From Guadua angustifolia (taxonomy: Eukaryota > Streptophyta > Magnoliopsida > Poales > Poaceae), in assembly GCA_036346375.1 (NCBI GenBank), contig CM070514.1, forward strand, positions 19,186,463 through 19,250,462: a DNA stretch of 64,000 nt. The letters are read 5' to 3'. A program made the translations under genes and the position numbers. Position 1 is the stretch's first letter. Each line of letters opens with the position of its first letter. The notes beneath the pieces were generated by a model. That model searched no databases. It was not told the origin of the DNA and was given only the letters and a program-made list of their open reading frames with translations. Shown here in pieces: positions 22,655 to 34,031 of this stretch.

Positions 22655-24089
22655 ACGGAATCTCGACCCCGAGATTTAAGGCTAGCTATAGAATAGGTTT
22701 GGGGAGACTCAACCTTCAAGGCTTTCTTGAACTTCCAAGCAACTTCACACTTGACGAGGTTACTTCTGAGCAAACGCTTGATAACATCCAAAATTTGCAG
22801 GCTGCAATTCGTAAGAAGATCCTTTTGTAATTCAACTGACTCCTATAGGGTCTGATTTTCTGACACTAGAAGGCACTTCTTCTGCTGAGATTCTTGAAAG
22901 ACATTACACACCTATGCTGACATCTCTTGAAAACTTCATTGACAAGCGTCCTTGCTTTTGTTCGTTGATACTGGATTTTCTGCTTCTCGTATGAATTGGA
23001 CAAACTGCACTTGAGGACGAATGAATATGCAACTCTGCGGTCCCAAACAAAGCTTGAACACCTTTTTGTTGATCTTTGAACATTACAAGCTGGGTTGACT
23101 CTCAAAGACAACTCTTGAATGGAGACACATGAAAGGAACTTCTCAAGATTCCACTCGAACTGAGCAACTCAAGTTATTTGGTAACTGCTTCACTGTGCGT
23201 GGATACCTTGGAAAATCCAGACACTACTTTATTCAAACTCGGTGACACTGATAAGGGCAAATTTGGCAATCCTTAACAACTGGTAGCTCCACAAAATCAC
23301 ATCCTTACTGAGGCTTGGACTTTTGAGGTCTTTAATTTTTTTTGTTGGTCTAGTACCATCTTTGTTGGCTTGATACTGTCTTTGTCGGCTTGATTCTTGA
23401 GCATTGACTTAAACTCTATATCAACTGGATTTTCTCTCACATTGAACTCGAGCTTTAATTATCACTGAAGTGATGGTATGTGTTTGCTGTCTTACACTGT
23501 ACTGACTAGAGTACTCTTCAGGGGAACAATTATCCTTAAATATCCTTTGTAGTTATTAAGCATATGCCACAACTTTTCTCCTGGTGTGATTACACATACA
23601 TCTTCTTGACTCAAAACATAACGGAACAGACGGCCTTTAGCTGCCCTTGATATGTTGAACTATCAACTTTAAACTTGATACCATATTAACAAGAATTTGT
23701 ACACCATGGATGTCATACATTTGAATCATATCTGACAGACTATCCGATCAACTGTAATTTCCCAAAGAAACACTCAATCCTTTATTTGTCATTAACACTT
23801 TTGTCTTGGAACTTCGCATACCCTAACATCAATTACTTTTCTTTTCTTAACCAAAGGAACTGATATGAGTATTCCTCGATACTATCTCATAAAAGGGTGA
23901 TATGACATTGCAGAATGTAGCATTACTGCTCTAGCCTTGCCTTGATGGTATTACCATTCAGACGCCTCTTCTTTAACTGCTTCTTGGAACAAACAGCTGC
24001 TATTGTTGTATCGAACATATCCAGGATTACAGTCTTAACCATGGTAGCTTCTGGAACAATCTCGACTGCATGAGGTACTTGATACTTGA
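22655..24089 (-). other. LARD interior without recognisable coding
   Basis: AT-rich interior between the purine tract and the zinc-knuckle region. One minus-strand open frame at 23923-24114 follows the knuckle but I recognise nothing after it. Pol motifs (DTGA, FDD, HHCC) are not visible in any frame. Confidence 0.5.
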
Positions 24090-24309
24090 ACGGCATTGGT
24101 TGGCAAAGTGACACTTTTTATGGCAGGCATAGCACAACTGATTTCCTGACGCTTCACCATGTGATCTTGGTGTTATAATCCGAACCGAATGGGCTTCTGG
24201 AATGACTAAGGATAAGGTGGGTGCTTCACGCTTCTGAGGACATTTTCTGACATAGTGACCTTGTTTACCACAACGGACACAATTTTACTGGTGACATTAG
24301 CTTACTTCT
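24090..24309 (-). pseudogene. LARD gag zinc knuckles
   Basis: On the minus strand one frame reads CVRCGKQGHYVRKC at about 24245-24290, a standard CCHC retroviral-type knuckle that binds RNA. Further on it reads CYACHKKCHFANQC at about 24090-24135, a degenerate second one. They belong to gag and are separated from the rest of gag by the solo LTR at 24310-25392. Confidence 0.7.
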
Positions 24310-25392
24310 TGACGAATACTCATACCAGGGGTACCCCACAAAAAAGTATACATCTATCTCAAGATCGTATCTCTCTCAAGTGATCCGGGTTGAGTCTGGC
24401 CGACAAAGTGATACTGGAGAGTCAAGAGGGTATTGTCAAGTCTTCGTCCCTCACAAATAGGATTATCATTGAACATTGGATGTGATGTCAAATAGGCCGT
24501 GCTGGGCCACGTCATGATCGAAGGCCTCCTCTGGTAGTAGAAGGGTCCCCATCAGGTTACATCAGACCGACCTCGGGTCGGGTGCCCCACGCCCGACCTA
24601 GACCGGGTCCGACGCCACCACAGTTCGACCACGACTAGGGCCCACGCCAGCGCCCTGAGGTCCGCCTAGACCCGTCCGACGCCACCGCAAGCTCAACACT
24701 GGTCTTGATCGGGGCCCCGACGAGCTCTAGCTCCGCAACCTTCGCCACGTCGACGGTCTACACCTAAGTGGTCACCCGTCTCACGGACACACGACAGCCA
24801 TGTTAGGCGGATGGCTTCTTCCCAAGGCGACCAAGGGCGGCTTCACCAAAGCACCCGCCCCTCAAGCCGTCAACATCCGACAGCGACAGATGGCAGCAAG
24901 ACCTTCCCAACAGAGCGCCGTTCACAGACTACTAACCCAAAGATGGGATGAACAGAAAATTGTCAATCATCAAGACCGAAGATCGGGACTCCCGGGCATA
25001 GCATACCCCTACATCTTTCCTCCGAATTCCCGTGTAACCTGCTCCCTCCGACTATATAAAGGGAGGCAGGCCCTCTAGGAAAGGGGATGAATCATTCACT
25101 TTTCTCATTTTACCTCGTTCGCTCATCCGACCTCGTTCGGGCCTTCCAACCCGAGCGAGCGCTCTGAGCTCCCAGGCTCCCCTACTCGAACGAGCGCTAA
25201 GGGCCTGTCCTTAGCTCTCGCTTGTAATCCACCACACTCTGAGCAATGAGATCCATCACCACGAACTGGAAGTAGGGATATTCGGCCCGAACCAGTATAC
25301 ATCTTAGACTTCCGAGTCTAACCATTAAAGGAGCGGGGACGCGCGGCCCCTAGACTTACAAATTTACTTGCCAGTTCTACGAAACACCGACA
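24310..25392 (+). mobile_element. Solo LTR, family A, in LARD interior
   Basis: A single LTR of 1083 bp from TGACGAATACTC to ACACCGACA, with a perfect 5-bp target duplication CTTCT (24305-24309 and 25393-25397) and no internal region. It carries a TATA box (TATATAAA at about 25053-25060). It is related to the solo LTR at 28409-29664. Solo LTRs arise by recombination between the two LTRs of a full element. Open frames inside it are not genes. Confidence 0.92.
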
Positions 25393-25594
25393 CTTCTTTT
25401 CCGAGGTAGACTAATACGATCATGGTATTTTTTTTCCTTTAACTCTTCATGTAACACGGTAGGGGTAGATGACAATCTTCATTTTTTTTTGCTAATTCTT
25501 GAACGACGATGGCTCAAAGATTATCTTGCTGACGTTGCATTGTAGAAGTCAATACTAAATACATGGCACATTGGCTTGGGCAATGATCTTGGCC

Positions 25595-26113
25595 TTAACA
25601 AAGAAAACATGAAATCTTATCATTCGGACATTCTCCAAGGGGATGGTTTTCTTCACAACTGGAGCAATTGATATTATGCTTATCCGAGGTATGTCCTATT
25701 ACTCCACAATGGGTATATGCACGATCTTCTGACTTGCTTGGTTGGCAACACTTCAAAGAACAACGTCCCGATTGGTTATAGTATCCATGGATAACATATT
25801 TCTCTGAATTGGTTATAATCACCATATCTTTTGATGGAGCATGGAACTCACGAAACGCAATAGTGAATTCTTCCCAAGTGATAGGCTGCTCATTATCTTG
25901 GATAGCACGATAGTTTTTCCATCAAGCTGATGCTGTACCTTCTAACTGATGGGTGGGTGGTATAGATAACCTTTTCTTTTTATCATCACACTGTATGGAA
26001 GCTAGCTTATTCTCCATAACGTGAAGCCATGTTTCTGCATCTTGTAGCAAAGTAGATTCTTCAAAAATGGGTGGCTTGGTTTCTACGAGCTCTCCAAATT
26101 TGAACTGAGACAT
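25595..26113 (-). pseudogene. LARD gag core (Retrotrans_gag type)
   Basis: Minus-strand frames from 26113 read FGELVETKPPIFEES, then DAETWLHVMENKLASIQC, HQLEGTASA, and in the next piece WKNYRAIQDNEQPITWEEFT. These are the conserved blocks of Ty3-gypsy gag (capsid). The later frame to 25595 has CTHCGVIGHTSDKHNINC-like and CSSCEENHPLGEC knuckles. In-frame stops, for example between TASA and WKNY, show decay. Gag without pol is the defining oddity of this element. Confidence 0.8.
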
Positions 26114-27048
26114 ACTGCTGGAATTCCTACTAATGGAACAATGTTGCTGACATCGTTATTGTTCATCTTTATATCATCATCTGCATAAGTTGGGTCTGAT
26201 CATTAAGAATCTGATTCAAATCCTGATACATCACTGTTACTATTGGGGATTGCTATTGGTCATCATCTGTTTTGACACTGATACTAGCGGTAACCACTGC
26301 TTTCCTAGACTGCTTCGGAAACACTACCATGGCGGACACTGAGAAATTTGTCCATTTGCTGACTGACCAGGGTTTGATAGGTAAGAGGGAAAAAGCACAA
26401 TAGATGAGGGGGAAAAGCACTATAGACGAGAAAGACAGGGGAGGATAGACAGAACTAACTAGGGAAGAGAGGTTAAACCCAAGAGACTCAAGGGCACACT
26501 CAATAGCCGGAAAGCTATCAAAAGAAAAGGCACAAAACTTGCAAATCAGGTTTAGGTGTAACTGTAAACGATGCTGGAGGGCAAGTTCACAATTATACCA
26601 CACACAAGAGAAGAACACAAAGCTAACTTCTACTCGATCCAATTATCTCTAACTAAGGACAAGTTTGGCAACTTATTCTATATGGTTTGCGAACAAACAC
26701 GATTGTTTCTCAAGAGCTTCTTGACTTCATTACTTGGACAGGGACATCTTGAACACGCAACTGACTTCAATGCTGGCGATGGTTGATGCAAACGCTGAAT
26801 CTTCTGAAACTTCAACAACACCTTGAACACCAATTTCCAAAGGGAACTCGACAACTATAGATGATATGGGGAAAAGAGGGTCCAATTAACTTCTCAAAAC
26901 GCTGAGGAGGAACCATAGAATAGAAATAGACGAGCACATAGAATGGAAAAGATGAGGATAGCACATCATTAATTTTTTTTTATAAATAGATTTTGAAGTT
27001 TTTCTAGCAACGGCCATTCTAACTAAAGTCACGATCTACAGTCGATAT
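26114..27048 (-). other. LARD leader region between PBS and gag
   Basis: About 930 bases on the 5' side of gag with no recognisable coding. A minus-strand open frame at 26253-26642 is hydrophobic and low in information, probably chance. Confidence 0.5.
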
Positions 27049-27061
27049 GGCTCTGATACCA
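27049..27061 (-). other. LARD primer-binding site
   Basis: On the minus strand TGGTATCAGAGCC, the exact complement of the plant initiator tRNA-Met 3' end, four bases from the LTR end. Confidence 0.9.
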
Positions 27062-28408
27062 CCTTTGTCGGGACCCGAAATCATAATCCGGAACTCTCTG
27101 TGTATACTGCACTAGTCCAGGAATCAAGCTAGTGCACACAGTGGAAACATCGGTGAAATATCAATCCATCAATCCATATACTAAAATAACTAAATAAAAG
27201 ACAATTAGCATTAAATATCAGAGTAGCGATCTTATGATCAAAGCTTACATTAAATGCCTTGGAGGGCAAACAACTCAATAATACGCAGCGGAATGAGACG
27301 GAATAACTTCAGTGAAACCCATCCATATGCCCCACAGGCAATCGACTGGGGTAGCGCAACCTAGTCCTTCGTGGCCTTCAAATGATCTTCAATGACCTTT
27401 GATATCTTGATGACTTCTCCAGCAGCTGAGTAGTTTTGTTATAGCAAGGGTGAGCACATGAAGTACTCAGCAAGTTGTACACATAATGCATTTCTACCAT
27501 AGCTATATGCAAGGCTTATTCCAAAGAATGGCTATGTGGTTTATTTGCAGTAAAGCAGCATTTATAAACACATACATTACATAGATTAAAAAGAGAGTAA
27601 AACAAATAATAACAATAATTAGATTCAATGATTCTCAAGTAAATCAAGTTTCCATCCTAAGTCAAGTTTGATTCTTCCACATGGCAACCTGCCATCCCAT
27701 TCAGTTGTCCAATTAATTAACTAACCCTTGACTGTAATTCCCGAGTATTGCTCAATACCCTGCGAGCACGGCTATTCGAATAGATTTTACAATCTGCAGA
27801 GGTTATGCACTTTACCCACACAACATGATAATCTCTTTGTGCCTGGCCATTAGCACACTTCCTTTGGTGTGCCAGCAGAGAAATCATGACAAAGCCTTTA
27901 CAATGCTCTGTCTTAACTCAGTACTACCCGCTGTGGTTTCAACACTGATGGGCTAAACCACCACAACAGGGCCCCCCTCTTGCGCCATGTGAGTTCATCC
28001 GTACACCCGGACTCACACTACCACGATAGTACTAAAGCTAAGGCATTGCAAATTAGTTGGCTAGGCTGCCCCATAACAGACATGTGGTTGCATGATTGAC
28101 TCAGGTCAAAGGCTCGCAAGGTTAAGTCCTTAGGGTGATCAAAGCAAGACTTGCATATGCCCGCTGCCCATCGGGCCCACCCTGGCACACTTGCCCTTAA
28201 CACTTGCTTCAATCTAAATGATTACCAACCCAGTTGATTACCAAGCACCATGTGCTATCCACAAATTAACATTGTTGTGTGACCACCTTGCCACAACAAC
28301 TCAATCTCTTTATGTGACCACACATGGCACACAAGTTCACATCATTGTTCCACAATCCATTAGTCAAGATTAATTATCTATGATTCAAGTACATGATGAC
28401 ATGGCATG

Positions 28409-29664
28409 TGACGAATATTCCTACCAGGGGTACCCTACAACGAAGTATAAATCTATTTCAAGATCGTATTTCTCTCAGTCATCTGGACTCAGAGTCCAGA
28501 CTGACGACCACACAGAGTGCTGGAAGGGATGTTATCAAAGCCTCCGCCCCTCGCAGATGGGATTATGCCTAAATATCGGCTGGATCGCCGGATGAACCCT
28601 CTTGGGTCCATCTCTAGGCCCAAAGGGACACGAAGGATTACTCGGTCTCAATCAAGCCTGCCGGGGGTATTGAGTTGCATGCACCAGCAAGTTCACCCAA
28701 ATGCTTAAGCTGATGAAGAGAGGTGGGCAATTCACTTATACTTCAACACTCCCCCTCACGTATAGGCTCCCTCAGACCTAGGACGTGGAATAGAAGTGGG
28801 CTACAATTATTATATTTTAATTGCACCAACCGGGTCTTGAACTCGAGACCTCTTGGCTCGATACCATATTGAGTTGCATGTACCGGCCAGTTCACCCAAA
28901 AGAAGGCGATGAAGATGGGCAATTCACTTATACTTCAAGATTCGCTACCGTCAGGCGTCCCCATATCTCCCCAAGCAAGCTGGTCGGGCGTTTCCCGAGA
29001 CGGAACGGAGCCTCGGAATCTCCGTAATCGGTCAACTCAAGTCGGTCCGGTCCAGCCCCTTCGAGACAACACCGGGGCCGTTAAGTCAACACACCCCTTC
29101 AGAGGACAATGGAGGATACGCTCCGTCTCAAGGTGGTACCAGGCACAAGATAAGCAACGTCGGCGTCTAACAAAGGGACAGAGGGCGGCAAGACCTTCCC
29201 AATGGAACATCAGACGTTGTGTCTACCAACCCAAAGCGGATGGAGAGCGACTGTCAGCGCCAAGACCAAGACAGGACTCCTGCATAGTATACCCCTACAT
29301 CTTTCCTCCAGATTCCGTGTAACCCGCCTCCGACTATATAAAGGGAGGCAGCCCTCTAGGGAGGGACGGATCCGCTTTTCTCATTTGCCTCGTTCGCTCA
29401 TCCGCCTCACTGGGCCCTCCGACCCGAGTGAGCGCCTTGAGCTCTCGAGGCTCCCTACTCGAACGAGCGTTAAGGGCCTGTCCTTAGCTCTCGCTTGTAA
29501 TCCGCCATACTCTGAGCAATGAGATCCACCACCATGAACTGGAAGTAGGGATATTCGACCCGAACCAGTATACATCTTGGACTCCCGAGTCTAACCATTA
29601 AGGAGTGGGAGCGCGCTGTCCCTTGACTTACAAATACACTTGCCGGTTCTATGAAACACCGACA
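28409..29664 (+). mobile_element. Solo LTR, family A, in LARD 5' LTR
   Basis: Starts TGACGAATATTCC, ends AACACCGACA, and is flanked by the perfect target duplication GCATG (28404-28408 and 29665-29669). The left LARD LTR keeps the unoccupied site, with a single GCATG at about 19460. Removing the TRIM inside it leaves 983 bp. Its middle differs strongly from the copy at 24310-25392, so the two come from different members of the family. Confidence 0.92.
28668..28940 (-). mobile_element. TRIM/SMART-type miniature LTR retrotransposon
   Basis: A 273-bp non-coding element with two short LTRs, 28668-28748 and 28867-28940. Between them are a purine tract (minus strand, 28749-28758) and a primer-binding site TGGTATCGAGCCAAGAGG (minus strand, 28849-28866). 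The size and the lack of coding match the TRIM/SMART class of grasses. The outer ends are slightly decayed and no target duplication is clear. Confidence 0.82.
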
Positions 29665-32296
29665 GCATGGCTAAGCAATCTAATCCGATCTAACCATCCC
29701 ATGTTGATTTTATTATTAACCAACTATAGTGAACCAATCTAGGGTGACAAGTGGATCATGGCATACAATCAACAAGGTAGGGTATAATTCAACAGGTATG
29801 ATATCTAAATCCCAAATTAGATTGAAATCATTTGTACTCTTGAATTAACATGCAATATGGTAAAACAAAATAACAACTTTATAAACTTGGGTTCAACATG
29901 ATCAAAGCACAACTTGCCTGGCACTTGCTATATGTACTGCTCTTTAATCTTAATCCTTTGTTCTTGATCTTCAATCTTCACTCCTTTTACCTTCAGCTCC
30001 TTCGAACGACTTCCGGATTCCTTCGAACAACTTCCGGACGACACGTCTAACGATTAAAGACAAAGCAAATACAAACTAAACTCAAAAACACAAATCAAAT
30101 AAACTCCAAATTGAGAATAGATGGTCTTTGGATCAAAGGGCTTAGATGAATTTAAGAACTCGATCGATTCGACGGAGATCGGAAGAGAACAAAGCTTCGT
30201 AAGATACAACGAAAAGAAAATACTGATAACTGAGAAAGAAAGATTAATATTCTAGAGAATATTCCTTTTGAATTTATTAACTTGATTGGATAGATATTAA
30301 CATATGGGCTCTCGATCCATAGACCGGGTCCACGAAGATACATTAGTTCACATTGAACTAAGCTAATGCTCGATGTTGACTTTTGTTGACTGAACAGATA
30401 CACGGTCAAGCAAAAGAGATAGATAGATCTTGGCACAAGGATATGGTATATGTCCATTGGTCTATCAACCAAGTTCATAGACTAATCTAAGAGTCAATGA
30501 TGAATTAGGGTTTACTGGAATATGACATCGACACATAGGATCGATACGCCATCGGGCTAGGGTTTGATCTGGGATTTGGACTCACAACAAGAACATGGCT
30601 TGATGATGATAAGGTGATGATGATATGACATCTGAATTGATAACATAGAACTCGGCAAGGTTTAGGATTGACTGCAGTTAACCAACTAGAATAGATACCG
30701 ACATTCTATGCGATTTTATGATTCGAACATAGAGATGACAAAGCAACAAAGCTAGGCCATGGTCTAAAGATGATAACATGAAGGTGATATGGCAGCGAGG
30801 TCATGATACAGATCAAGATTGATCTGCTGACTGCGCAGGTTCTCATGCAATGGCAAGATCGCTAACGATAGATTGAATCTAGGGTTATATTAGAATTAAA
30901 CAAGATGATACATGGAGAGATACACATAGCTTAGGAATAGGATAGGTAGGGATGGCACTGCGACAAAAGTTTACAAAGGATGGCTAACCGAAACAGAATC
31001 CGATAATAAAGGGACTAGATCGAAGGGCAACTGGTAGATCGCGGAATATGGCTTAACGGCAAACGTAGACCAAAGGAACTCTAAAGATGGACAAAACAGA
31101 GATATATTGACCTATTGGACAAGATGACACGGTCATGGCAAATTAATATGGTTGGCGGCAAAAGATGACGCAAGGCGACGGCGAATGTCGGCGGCCAACA
31201 ATTACTAAAAATTTTGGATGATGGAACAGCAAAGAGGGAGTAAGCACAGCGTAGAGAACGGCGATATGAATTCAACGGTATGGCTGGATTTGACAAAAAC
31301 CCTACGGATAGATCACAAACTACCGATAACGGTTGCGGAAACTAATAGATTGATCGATCATATCTTTTAAGATAATGCATGGAATGCAACCAAATTTTGC
31401 AGAGAGGTATATGGGATGATTTGGCATGATATGACGCAGGTGGATTTGATTTTTACCTTCTGGATCAACGGGGAACGCACGAGCAAGATTCAGCTGCGCA
31501 TACGGGGCCTGATTTGGAAAGATGATGAATTTTGCGCAAATCCAGAGAACAAATCCTTGAGTTAGGGTGAGCATCATGAAGAGGCATCAAGATACACCCT
31601 CTTGCATAAAGGGCTTGGTCAGATTCAAAAAAACGAGGGAGAACAGGCGATGTCAATATTGAAGATTGGCATGGCCGTATCTTTCTCCTCAGTGGATGAA
31701 ACTGCACCAAATTTGTTGGAGAGATATTTGGGACAATATGGCACAAGGTGACGTAGGTGGCTCTGGAAAGTACTCACCAGATTGATCGGAATCGTGATGC
31801 CAAAATCGACCAACGAAAGGCTGCGGTCCGGAGAAGAATTAAAGATTGATCTGAGGTTTGGGGGTGATCTGGTTGTGGAGGATACTTGGGAGAGGTCTTG
31901 GTACCTTTATATAGGCTTGGGAAGTCGTGCCATGCAAGGAAAGCAAATTTGGAAGGAGTTTGGAAAGGAAACGGAATGAAAAGGACTTGGATCGAACACA
32001 GGCGATATGCTACAAGATCGATGACGCCTTCTTCTCGCGCGTTGGATCTTCATCAAACGACAAGATGGTACGCGAATTCAAATTAAATACCAAAAATAGC
32101 AAACAAGCTCGAAAAATCTCATAAAATACACAAAAATTCCTTGAAGCACAAGGAAGGCAAATATAATAGATTTGAATTTAATTAAAGTATTAATTAATCA
32201 AATTAAATTGTTTTAACTTTAGAAAATTCCAAATTAAGCTTTAATTAAGCGAGACTCACAAAAGATTTTTGAAAACCCAAATTTTGGGATGTTACA

Positions 32297-32455
32297 TTCT
32301 TGCACTTCAAGAAGTATCTACCAGGATTTCTTTCACTCTTGCTCCTTAGCCTATGCACTGGAATCTTGCAACGCGGGCAGTCAAATGTTGCATTTTGAGG
32401 AACATACCTCTCAAATCCGTACGACCCCGAAGACCAAGACCTTGCGGAGTCCATG
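32297..32455 (-). pseudogene. GRF zinc-finger gene, N-terminal part
   Basis: The minus-strand ATG at 32455 opens MDSARSWSSGSYGFERY, followed by CPRCKIPVHRLRSKSERNPG and RYFLKCKN. This is the first part of a GRF-type zinc finger (C..C ... NPGR.F..C), a domain found in nucleic-acid-binding proteins. The frame is cut after KN by the LARD insertion; the rest (NCP, donor, exon 2) is at 17771-18136. The start codon lies just inside the right MULE TIR, so the TIR probably supplied the promoter. Confidence 0.85.
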
Positions 32456-32489
32456 AGGCAAGCTACTCCAACCACAAAAAGGGCCGAAC

Positions 32490-32812
32490 GGCGCTGTATT
32501 GCTAGGGCTCGTCGTGGTCGCTGGGTGGGGAATCGTTCTAGGTTCTTGGCTCTTGGGTGGCGCGGAGAGAATGGGGAGGCACTAATCTTGGGTGGTTTCT
32601 TGGGTACCAACCCATTTCAGTGTGGAGGGCAAAATCGTCTCGAATAAATTTGAGTCGTCTTCGGTTTGATCGACGGGACTCGTGTCGCGAGCGGTGGCAT
32701 ATTTCAAATAAGCATGGTTTCATAATGGCATCGTTCGAAAAAGCAAAGGAACGATGGTAAATCTCGAATAAGCGGTTCCTACAGTGGCATATATCCAATT
32801 AACCCTATTTTT
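32490..32812 (-). repeat. MULE right terminal inverted repeat
   Basis: Inverse of 11238-11555. On the minus strand it starts ATAGGGTTAATTGGATATATG and runs to about 35 bases before the GRF start codon. Open frames crossing it are non-coding. Confidence 0.85.
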
Positions 32813-32856
32813 ATAATAGCTAAAAATAAGACATTTTAGTATTGATCTATTTCAAT

Positions 32857-34031
32857 GTTATCAAGTCGTTGCCTAGTTGTCGACTAATCGTACAATCGGT
32901 CTTTTGTTGCCAACTAGAGCAATCGACTCGACTTGGAGGACTAGTCGGGCGATTGGACTACTAGGATGACTAGTTGCCCTTGGTTGGGCTTGGTTGGGCA
33001 TGCAGGATGGTCTTGTTGAGGCGGAGTAGGATGAGGCGCATGGTTGTCTCGGATGAGGAGATTAAGGTGTTGGAGAGCTCAGAGTAGGAAAATAGGAAAG
33101 TGAATTAAGTTTATATTTTTAGTCTAAAATGTAAACAAGATGATCTACCTAAACACTCTTAATGTACATACTCAGCTCCACAAATTTCGAGCTAGAAATA
33201 GCCCACCAACTCAGATTGTTAGCCGAGGCGTCCCAAACACCCCTAAGAGACGGTCGCAACCGAGCAGATCAAGAGAGAGATTATTGTTATCACGGCCGCT
33301 TAGACTAGTCGCCTCGCCAGAGCCGCCGCCGCTCGAGTTTTCAGCGATCGATCGTTGGCCCAGCGTCAAGCGGCGAACGATCGGGCATCGCTGCTGAGGC
33401 GGCCGGGCGCCGAGCCAACATGATGCCGATTAAAGAAGGAAAGGACCAAGGAGAGCACCTTCGCTGCCGCCTCCGCTGTTCAGAGGCAGTGGCGGCCTCA
33501 TCGCCCTCTAGATCCCATCACCTCCATCCGTCGCCTTCCCCTCTAGCCCGTCGTGACCCGCCGCTCTAGATCCCAGAAGCCAGCTGTGACCCATCGCCTA
33601 GATCCCAGATGGCGACGAGAAGGAGCGAGGAAGGCGATGCTCGAAGGGGAAGGCGTCGCTCGATGGGAGGGGAGCGACGCTCGGGGCAGAGGGGGAGCGG
33701 GCGCTCGGGGCAGAGTGAGCGGCGCTCGGTGGGAGGGGAGTGGTGCTCAGGGCGCCGACAGCCGAATGGATCGGCACTCGGGGTGACAGGAGGAGTAGGT
33801 TAGGGTTAGGGAGGCCAGCTTGGCTGGGCCGGCCAGTTGGGTTAGGAAATGGGCCAAGGCTGGACCGTCCAGGTGGGCTGGGAAATGGGCCAAGGAGGAT
33901 TTCAGACTTCAGAGAGAGAGAAAAAAGGAATATACTTGGTGATATACTGATATTAATGAAACATTTTTGGTCGCCTAATCCTCACCTAGGCGCCCCGGAG
34001 GCGACTCGCCTCGCCGGGGCGCCGTGATAAC
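32857..34031. mobile_element. Possible hAT-like element with GCCTAG-type ends
   Basis: The left end reads GTTATCAAGTCGTTGCCTAG and the right end, inverted, GTTATCACGGCGCCCC with CCTAGG further in. The interior is GC-rich from 33240 to 33800 with GGGGAGCG-type runs and no recognisable protein. It contains the MITE fragment at 33097-33243. The terminal match is imperfect and no target duplication is clear. Confidence 0.35.
33097..33243. mobile_element. Tourist-like MITE, left-truncated copy
   Basis: From GTGAATTAAGTTTATATTTTT to CCCAAACACCCC it matches the MITE at 8560-8788. The right end is followed by TAA; the left 40 or so bases are missing. Confidence 0.65.

Larger units (their letters stand above)
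18137..32296 (-). mobile_element. Large-LTR retrotransposon (LARD-like, gag remnants only)
   Basis: Element of 14,160 bp on the minus strand, flanked by the perfect target duplication TTCTT (18132-18136 and 32297-32301). Its LTRs are about 4.0 kb without later insertions and run TGTAACATCCC to GGGTCCCGACA. A tRNA-Met primer site (27049-27061) and a purine tract (22640-22654) fix the orientation. The interior, about 3.3 kb without the nested solo LTR, shows gypsy-like gag pieces and zinc knuckles but no RT, integrase or RNase H. It is thus a non-autonomous derivative. Each of its parts carries later insertions. Confidence 0.93.
27066..32296 (-). repeat. LARD 5' LTR (right copy), 5.2 kb with insertion
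   Basis: The same LTR as 18137-22639, interrupted by the family A solo LTR at 28409-29664. Without it and one target copy it is about 3.97 kb. Differences from the left copy are scattered and often fall at CG or CNG positions. 29670-32296 holds only LTR sequence. Confidence 0.93.
11238..32812. mobile_element. Mutator-like element (MULE), split by nested insertions
   Basis: The left end from 11238 (ATAGGGTTAATTGGATATATG) and the inverse at the right end to 32812 begin long terminal inverted repeats. They match over about 310 bases (11238 to about 11555, and about 32490-32812), as MULE ends do. Removing the copia element (12405-17368) and the large retroelement (18137-32296), with one copy of each target duplication, leaves about 2.4 kb. 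That core carries a truncated transposase gene from the left and a GRF zinc-finger gene from the right. TTATAA lies next to both ends, but a clean 9-bp target duplication is not visible. Confidence 0.85.

Noticed and set aside
22655..24089. Endogenous pararetrovirus in the LARD interior
   Set aside because: No movement-protein, RT or protease motif is visible; LTRs and a TSD bound the region, so it is retrotransposon interior.
27049..27061. tRNA gene fragments near TGGTATCAGAGCC-type sequences
   Set aside because: These are 12-18 base retroelement primer sites next to LTR ends; no cloverleaf is possible.
18137..32296. Assigning the large element to a named rice family such as Dasheng or RIRE2
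   Set aside because: LTR length of about 4 kb does not fit those families as I know them, and I cannot run a search, so it is left unnamed.
33553..33803. Open frames in the GC-rich block
   Set aside because: Gly/Arg/Ser-rich repeats of GGGGAGCG type in overlapping frames, with no support as a gene.
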